From Leptospira sp. (GTDB lineage Bacteria; Spirochaetota; Leptospiria; Leptospirales; Leptospiraceae), in assembly GCA_021413405.1 (NCBI GenBank), contig JAIOQL010000212.1:1-10104 (forward strand): a stretch of 10,104 nucleotides of DNA, given 5' to 3'. The translations under genes and the position numbers were made by a program. Numbering within the stretch: position 1 is the first letter of the stretch; the number at the start of each line of letters is the position of its first letter. Under the pieces are notes generated by a model. It saw only the letters and a program-made list of their open reading frames with translations, was not told where the DNA came from and did not search any database. Positions 5,899 through 10,104 of this stretch are shown here, piece by piece.

Positions 5899-7110
5899 TT
5901 GTTTACACTTTCATCCATTAAAAAATTAAAACAGGAGCTTCTAAATTCTCTTAAAATAGAGTCCAAAGAAATAATTACGCTACTTCCCCCAAGAATCAGA
6001 GAGAAGGCTAAATCAGTGATCATGAATTACAAACATCATCAATCGCTGGCTGGCATAGAGTTTTTCAATAACGCTGCCAACGAATATATCTATTTTGCAA
6101 ACGCATTAAAAGAATTTAATTTCCTGTCAGCAAAGAAAAAGACATCGGCTGCCGGCATTCACGATTTCTTTTCCAGACAATTTAAATCCGATTTCGGAGA
6201 AGAGGATTATCGCTTTCTGGGATGGGAACGTGCAAATTTAACCTATGATTCTCTCATGGAAATTTTGAGATCATTCCAGGATAATTCCCTGGCCGAAATT
6301 ATTTCGAAAAATCCGTTCTTCACCAGGGATAAAAAACAGAGTTTGCTTGAATTCAGGCTCTACCGTAAAAATCCAAAAACAACAGGAGACAATAACAGTT
6401 ACATAAACAGGAAAACTCCCGGAAGAATTTTACGTAAACTGGATCAGGCGGAAAAAAATCTCAGCCTTCTCTGGAAAGAAGGATACGAAAGATATAGACT
6501 GCTCACTGATAAAATCATCATTGTAAAATCTAAAGATCTTGTAAGCTATAGCCATTTTCATGAACCGGGAATTTCATATTTAAACCTGATCGACCGGACC
6601 AACCTGGATGCGGTGGATGATCTTGTTCACGAGAATGCTCACCATCACCTGAATCTCATTCTAAAAAAATACAGAATAATCGCGAAGGAAGACAAACGGG
6701 AAATTTTTTATTCCCCATGGAGAGATTCTCTGCGACCGTTATACGCAATCCTTCATTCTGTATTCACTTTCAGCTTTGGTGCAGATCTATTCAGAGAAAT
6801 TCTGTATTCCGGGAATTTCGGAAAATCTTCATTAAACAAACAGGACCTCGACCGGGCCCGTTTCCGGTTTATCCAGGAATCCATTTCTACAAACTACTCA
6901 CTGAGTGACCTTCAGTGGGGAATAGAAAATGGTTATTTTACCGGGAAAGGAATTTTACTGATCCGGAAATTGAAGAAGATGAATTCGGATTGCCTGTCTC
7001 TTTGTCAAAAAACGGAACGGGAGATCAGAAAAAAAGAATTCAGACTCGCTATAAGAAATTTTGATGAAACCCTAAAGGAAAAACGGAAACATTACAGAAT
7101 TATTTCATGA
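5899..7110 (+). CDS. HExxH-motif putative peptide-modifying enzyme (aKG-HExxH peptide beta-hydroxylase-like)
   Basis: The 403-aa soluble protein has no signal peptide or membrane segment. It contains LVHENAHHHLNLIL (metal-binding HExxH at H244-H248, with two further His) and, some 25 residues on, YSPWRDSLRPLYAILH (S272-P280). This pairing of HExxH with SPWR-x3-RP and a following Leu-His helix is the signature of the HEXXH-motif peptide-modification family found near RiPP genes. Some members are iron/alpha-ketoglutarate-dependent peptide beta-hydroxylases rather than proteases. The N-terminal 230 residues are helical and poorly conserved; the C-terminus is very basic. The start is TTG 5899: an in-frame stop lies at 5878-5880 and the first internal Met is residue 42. 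The ribosome binding site is weak. It follows the thioredoxin gene by 50 bp and converges on the next gene with an 11-bp overlap. No precursor peptide, leader protease or exporter is seen. A zinc metalloprotease is the alternative. Confidence 0.72.
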   Translation: MFTLSSIKKLKQELLNSLKIESKEIITLLPPRIREKAKSVIMNYKHHQSLAGIEFFNNAANEYIYFANALKEFNFLSAKKKTSAAGIHDFFSRQFKSDFGEEDYRFLGWERANLTYDSLMEILRSFQDNSLAEIISKNPFFTRDKKQSLLEFRLYRKNPKTTGDNNSYINRKTPGRILRKLDQAEKNLSLLWKEGYERYRLLTDKIIIVKSKDLVSYSHFHEPGISYLNLIDRTNLDAVDDLVHENAHHHLNLILKKYRIIAKEDKREIFYSPWRDSLRPLYAILHSVFTFSFGADLFREILYSGNFGKSSLNKQDLDRARFRFIQESISTNYSLSDLQWGIENGYFTGKGILLIRKLKKMNSDCLSLCQKTEREIRKKEFRLAIRNFDETLKEKRKHYRIIS

Positions 7111-8086
7111 GATCCGATTTTATTCCGCGAATGAAATCGATTCCACCTTCTTCAAATATTTTCTGAAGAGATAACTTTTCAGCCGGTGTAATGACATTCC
7201 CTTCCCTGAGCTGATTCAATATTTCCATTATGAGTTCCAGTTCAAGACCATACAGCTCTGAATAAATTGACTGAATAGTCAGTTTGTCGCCGGTTTTGTT
7301 ATAGTAAGTTACGAGCGTTTCTGTCGTTTTCAGAACCAAAGCTTTCCTGTGAACAAGTTCTGCCATAGTCTCGAGGATAAAATGAATTTCGATATTGTCC
7401 CTGAAAAGCTCAGTCATGTGCTCATAACTCGCCGGAGAGATCAAAGGCAATTCATAGATGTTATCGCCTAATGCAAGATACAATTCCCTTTCTTCATCTT
7501 CTGAAAGACCGGCATTTATATTCAAATTTGAAATCAGGCTGGACGGAAGAATTACCAGGAACTGCGAAGCAAGTTTCGGATCCTTTTTATCCCGGATAAG
7601 ATAGGAAATAAGAGAACACATTTTCTTTTGGGGGATCTGAGACCAGTATCTGTTACTTTTCATCAGAAAATAACTTTTCTCAAATTTATTCCGGCCCATA
7701 TCAGAACGGATTTTCAGATAGTTGGCATAATCAACCCTGATAATATTAAACAGTATTTCATTGGAAAGATTTTCGACTATCTCGCGGACGTCTTCCGGAA
7801 TACAGATGCTCAAAAAATACCTGATGAGATCCAGCTCGACATCCCCTTCTCCGCAGAATTCCGCGATGAAATCAGGTTGCGCCTGCAGAAAGGCGCTTAA
7901 CGCAATACTGAATGTTGAATGACCGTAAATGAATTCTCTGAGTTTTTCTTTCGCAAAACACTCTTCGCGAAGTCTCGTTCCCCATTGATTCCCTGCAAAT
8001 ACAGATTTACAATTTTTGAGGCATTGTTCCCGTATAGTTGTATCTACAGGACATTTCTTTTCAGATTTTTCTTCACCCGCATACAA
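7100..8086 (-). CDS. Unrecognised 328-aa helical protein with four N-terminal cysteines
   Basis: I do not recognise this family. The product is cytoplasmic by composition: no signal peptide or membrane helix, mostly amphipathic helices, acidic overall. The N-terminus has four cysteines, C12, C22, C26 and C43 (spacing Cx9Cx3Cx16C), which could bind a metal or cluster. The rest has repeated helical pairs with Leu/Ile periodicity, and a stretch FLVILPSSLISNLN gives a faint, unconvincing resemblance to FliG or MgtE-N helical repeats. The start is TTG 8086: TGA and TAA stops lie a few codons upstream in frame and the next Met is beyond residue 120. It begins one base after the stop of the DUF3347-type lipoprotein gene with no Shine-Dalgarno, which implies termination-reinitiation and a shared function. 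Its 3' end overlaps the convergent HExxH gene by 11 bp. Confidence 0.75.
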   Translation of the reverse strand: MYAGEEKSEKKCPVDTTIREQCLKNCKSVFAGNQWGTRLREECFAKEKLREFIYGHSTFSIALSAFLQAQPDFIAEFCGEGDVELDLIRYFLSICIPEDVREIVENLSNEILFNIIRVDYANYLKIRSDMGRNKFEKSYFLMKSNRYWSQIPQKKMCSLISYLIRDKKDPKLASQFLVILPSSLISNLNINAGLSEDEERELYLALGDNIYELPLISPASYEHMTELFRDNIEIHFILETMAELVHRKALVLKTTETLVTYYNKTGDKLTIQSIYSELYGLELELIMEILNQLREGNVITPAEKLSLQKIFEEGGIDFIRGIKSDLMK

Positions 8087-8087
8087 G

Positions 8088-8540
8088 TTATTTTATCAGA
8101 TCGCCACAGTCCCGCATTTCTGGTGCATAAGGATTCTGAATTTCCTCTCCTTTTGCAACCCAGGTTTTCCTGACCATCGGACAGTAAAATCTATTGTATT
8201 GTTGGGCAAATCCTGCCTTTTTCACAAGTCCCGCAAGAATTTCAGAAAATCCGGAATAGGCAATCATAAACTCTTCTCTTTCTTTCCCATTGACTTTCGA
8301 CAGAATAGTTTCCATTTCTGAAAATTTGTTTTGAATATCCTTTTCTTTTATACTGGTTCTTGAAGAGGCCAAAACTGAGATCATTCCCTTGAGATCAGGC
8401 AGCTCTTTATCATGAGCAAGCAGATAGGCACTCACCTTCTGGTTTTCATTGAGAACAGCTTCAATTCCTTTTTTTGTTTCGGAATTTATTCCACACTGCA
8501 ATGTGAATGCAAAAATAACCGGAAAAAAAATTAATTTCAT
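8088..8540 (-). CDS. Lipoprotein with DUF3347-like Cys/Trp/Met C-terminus
   Basis: The 150-aa protein starts with a lipoprotein signal peptide: a basic start, a hydrophobic stretch and TLQC, with C16 as the likely lipidated residue in a relaxed spirochaetal lipobox. The middle (25-115) is helical. The C-terminus has YCPM (119-122), W127, IQNPY (134-138) and MRDCG (142-146). This spaced C-P-M...W...NPY...M-x2-C-G pattern is the hallmark of DUF3347, a domain often found with or fused to heavy-metal (copper/silver) efflux components in Bacteroidetes and related bacteria, so a Cu-binding role using Cys and Met is plausible but not shown. It is anchored in the envelope facing outward. An AGG (8553-8551) lies ten bases before the ATG, and a candidate promoter is upstream. 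It is coupled to the following Cys-rich gene by a one-base gap. Confidence 0.82.
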   Translation of the reverse strand: MKLIFFPVIFAFTLQCGINSETKKGIEAVLNENQKVSAYLLAHDKELPDLKGMISVLASSRTSIKEKDIQNKFSEMETILSKVNGKEREEFMIAYSGFSEILAGLVKKAGFAQQYNRFYCPMVRKTWVAKGEEIQNPYAPEMRDCGDLIK

Positions 8541-8673
8541 ATAAATACTACCTATGGTATTGATCAGTGCGGCAAAACACTATACTTTCGTGAGATGGTT
8601 ATTTTTATACTGATAAGTCAATTGATTTGCAAGGATTATTTGCAGTGCCCGGGTATTTTTATCAGAAAAACAA
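8541..8673. other. Spacer between lipoprotein-sorting gene and DUF3347 lipoprotein gene
   Basis: The 133-bp gap contains the promoter candidate at 8604-8632 and, just past the upstream gene's TAG, a CCCGGG palindrome in a TACCCGGGCA context. No stem followed by a T-run is visible on the minus strand, so readthrough from the lipoprotein-sorting pair remains possible. Confidence 0.5.
8604..8632 (-). promoter_or_regulatory. Sigma70-like promoter candidate for the DUF3347 lipoprotein operon
   Basis: On the minus strand, TTGCAA (8632-8627) and TATAAA (8609-8604) are separated by exactly 17 nt. Transcription would begin near 8597, leaving a leader of about 57 nt before the ATG at 8540. It lies in the 133-bp gap after the lipoprotein-sorting gene, which supports a new transcription unit starting here. 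Confidence 0.45.
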
Positions 8674-9441
8674 CTACCTGTTCAAATTAGAAATTTCAAA
8701 AAGAGCTTTATCCGGGGCAACATCCCTGTCAAATTCATGGTATTCAAAAACAGAGATAGTTCCTGAATTGAGATCAAGCATTTCTAACCTGCCCGGAAAT
8801 TCCATCTCCCCTGCCTGTTTTTTTTCCTTAACCTTCACTTTTGTATATTTAAAATTCAAAGTTTTAAAAAGCACCCCGTCCTTGTCATGAAAATCAATCC
8901 GGAATGGACGAAACGTTCCGGTTTCGAGCAGCAGAACCAGTTTTTTGTAATTCATAGAAATAATAGGTTTCATTGACACCCGGATGTACTGTTTTCCGGA
9001 AATTTCCTGGGTAGCCTGAATTAACGGGTTATAATTTACCTGGTAAGAATATCCGGACAGATCGAGAAAGGTGAAACCGGAATTAAAATGAGGTTGAAAT
9101 TTTTCTTCTTCATTTTTCTGAAAAAGTTTTGCGGTTTGTGCGTTATATAAATATGTTTTGTCTCCTTCGTCTTTGAATAGAATTTTTGCTTCAAGCCCTC
9201 TGCCTTTCTCAAAAAGAAAAAGCGAATCGTCTTTGCTCCGAAAAACACTGGTGTTCCAGACTGAACTATCTCCCGTCCGCTTGATTACAGTTAACGTACC
9301 CTTCAGAAGTCCGGTACCGGGATTCACGGCCTGGTCAAGCCTTGCAAGCATCTCCTGGGCACTCCGACCCGGTTCATTTTGTGGCGAAAGAGCCGTAGAA
9401 AAAAATAGAAAAATAATCAGCTTTAATTTTAATTTTAGCAT
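8674..9441 (-). CDS. Outer-membrane lipoprotein-sorting (LolA-like, TP0789-type) protein, second of tandem pair
   Basis: The 255-aa secreted protein has a Lys-rich start, a hydrophobic core (8-18) and probable cleavage near TALS. The mature part matches the family annotated as outer membrane lipoprotein-sorting protein (LolA-like fold, exemplified by Treponema TP0789): a GTLTVIKRTG strand, GDKTYLYNAQTAKLFQ in the middle, a SGFTFLDLSGYSY segment, then YIRVSMKP and a FRIDFHDKDG hairpin. The fold is an incomplete beta-barrel that binds acyl chains. Such genes often sit beside MMPL/RND-type exporters, and the substrate may be a lipid or lipoprotein. It is a close paralogue of the gene directly upstream, 11 bp away, with about half the residues identical by eye. 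The ATG 9441 lacks a Shine-Dalgarno, so translation probably depends on the upstream gene. Confidence 0.85.
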   Translation of the reverse strand: MLKLKLKLIIFLFFSTALSPQNEPGRSAQEMLARLDQAVNPGTGLLKGTLTVIKRTGDSSVWNTSVFRSKDDSLFLFEKGRGLEAKILFKDEGDKTYLYNAQTAKLFQKNEEEKFQPHFNSGFTFLDLSGYSYQVNYNPLIQATQEISGKQYIRVSMKPIISMNYKKLVLLLETGTFRPFRIDFHDKDGVLFKTLNFKYTKVKVKEKKQAGEMEFPGRLEMLDLNSGTISVFEYHEFDRDVAPDKALFEISNLNR

Positions 9442-9452
9442 AAAAGTAAATA

Positions 9453-10104
9453 TTATTCGGATCTATTCAGATTTGCAACCTCAAAGAGTGATTTGTTTAA
9501 ATTTACATCCCTGTCAATTTCCTGGAATTCCAGAAAAGAAGTAGTCTCGTTTGTAATATCCAGCATTTCAAAACGCGATGGAAAACTGACTTCCCGGCTC
9601 TGTTTGTTTTCTTTCAGCTTTATCCTTGAATATTGAATATTCATCGTTTTGATAAGGATATCACTTTTATCATAGAAGTCTAATCTCGCCGGACGCAGAT
9701 CCGATTTATTCATAAACATTATTACTTTCCTGTATTTGTAAGGAACGATTGGTTTCAGATTTACCCGAAGATACGTAACCCCATGTATTATCTGCTCTTT
9801 TTCGAGAGTAGGATTATAATTCGACTGGTAAGGATAATAGGATAGATCTATAAAGCTGAATCCTGTTCCGAGGTGATTGTCATATCTCTCTTCTTCGTTT
9901 TTCTGAAAAAGTTTTGCAGAAAGAGCATTGTATAAAAATGTTTTGTCACCGTCTTCCCTGAAAAGCAGTTTCATTTCAAGACCAGCTCTTCCCCTCTCGT
10001 AAAGTGTAAGGGATTCATTTCTATTTTTAAATGTGGTGATCTTCCATACATTGCTTTTGCCTGTCCGGTCAACAAGTGTGAGACTTCCAATGAGCATTCC
10101 TACT
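9453..10104 (-). CDS. Outer-membrane lipoprotein-sorting (LolA-like) paralogue, N-terminus beyond right edge
   Basis: The final 216 residues are visible; the frame continues through the right edge. The first Met in the window (10097-10095) is internal, because the preceding Val-Gly and following LIGSLT align with the TGLLKGTLT of the neighbour. Signal peptide and first ~35 residues are therefore missing. Shared blocks with the downstream paralogue are GDKTFLYNALSAKLFQKNEE, a GTGFSFIDLS segment, YLRVNLKP, LDFYDKSD and the FPSRFEMLDI to DRDV end, in the same order without internal gaps larger than one residue. This indicates tandem duplication of a TP0789-type lipoprotein-sorting gene. The two probably form one operon, and an exporter may lie beyond the edge (inference). 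It ends NLNRSE, two residues longer than the paralogue. Confidence 0.85.
   Translation of the reverse strand, partial: VGMLIGSLTLVDRTGKSNVWKITTFKNRNESLTLYERGRAGLEMKLLFREDGDKTFLYNALSAKLFQKNEEERYDNHLGTGFSFIDLSYYPYQSNYNPTLEKEQIIHGVTYLRVNLKPIVPYKYRKVIMFMNKSDLRPARLDFYDKSDILIKTMNIQYSRIKLKENKQSREVSFPSRFEMLDITNETTSFLEFQEIDRDVNLNKSLFEVANLNRSE

Noticed and set aside
5877..5921. 14-codon ATG ORF just before and overlapping the HExxH gene, considered as a RiPP precursor or leader peptide
   Set aside because: No ribosome binding site, no core-like composition, overlaps the TTG start in another frame, and far too short to be a credible precursor.
7100..8086. Assignment of the 328-aa protein to FliG
   Set aside because: Only a vague helical resemblance; the conserved FliG motifs are not visible and the N-terminal cysteines do not fit.
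7628..8321. Plus-strand ORFs opposite the Cys-rich and DUF3347 genes
   Set aside because: They overlap coding regions with good signal-peptide and motif evidence on the minus strand and show only shadow composition.
8627..8890. Plus-strand 87-aa ORF opposite the lipoprotein-sorting gene
   Set aside because: It is antisense to a well-supported gene, with no recognisable domain or ribosome binding site.

Overview
The window most likely comes from a spirochaete of the Leptospiraceae or a close relative. The main evidence is the EF-G fragment at the left edge: its P-loop (AHIDSGKT) and switch I region (GVGAKMDSMELERERG) are of the mitochondrial-EFG1/spirochaete type and closely match Leptospira EF-G as I remember it. 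A relaxed lipobox, several TTG starts, A+T-rich coding and a TP0789-like lipoprotein-sorting pair fit this. No mobile element, tRNA, rRNA or CRISPR array was seen.

Layout. (1) Positions 1-812, minus: the first 270 codons of fusA, cut by the left edge. (2) Positions 963-3290, plus: a divergent group of a secreted YceI-family protein, a small secreted protein with a Glu-rich tail (TTG start 1 nt after the yceI stop), and a TrkH/KtrB-type K+ transporter subunit. (3) Positions 3424-5848, plus: a tightly coupled trio of a single-pass membrane protein with a lectin-like outer domain, a UbiA-family enzyme closest to decaprenyl-phosphate phosphoribosyltransferase, and a membrane-anchored thioredoxin resembling ScsD/TlpA. 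The trio suggests envelope glycan (possibly arabinofuranose) supply, plus thiol chemistry outside the membrane. A weak terminator-like hairpin follows it. (4) Positions 5899-7110, plus: a 403-aa protein with HExxH and a downstream SPWR-x3-RP signature, assigned to the HExxH-type peptide-modifying family (putative alpha-ketoglutarate-dependent peptide beta-hydroxylases). No precursor peptide is evident beside it. (5) Positions 7100-10104, minus, convergent with the previous gene and overlapping it by 11 nt. In transcription order these are two tandem paralogous lipoprotein-sorting (LolA-like) proteins, the first cut by the right edge; then, behind a good candidate promoter, a lipoprotein with a DUF3347-type Cys/Trp/Met C-terminus; then an unrecognised 328-aa protein with four N-terminal cysteines, read from a TTG 1 nt after the lipoprotein stop.

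The items most worth following up are the orphan HExxH peptide-hydroxylase-like gene, the DUF3347 lipoprotein/Cys-rich protein pair, and the lectin-like protein/DPPR-synthase/thioredoxin trio. Function assignments rest on motif recognition by eye; no database search was possible.
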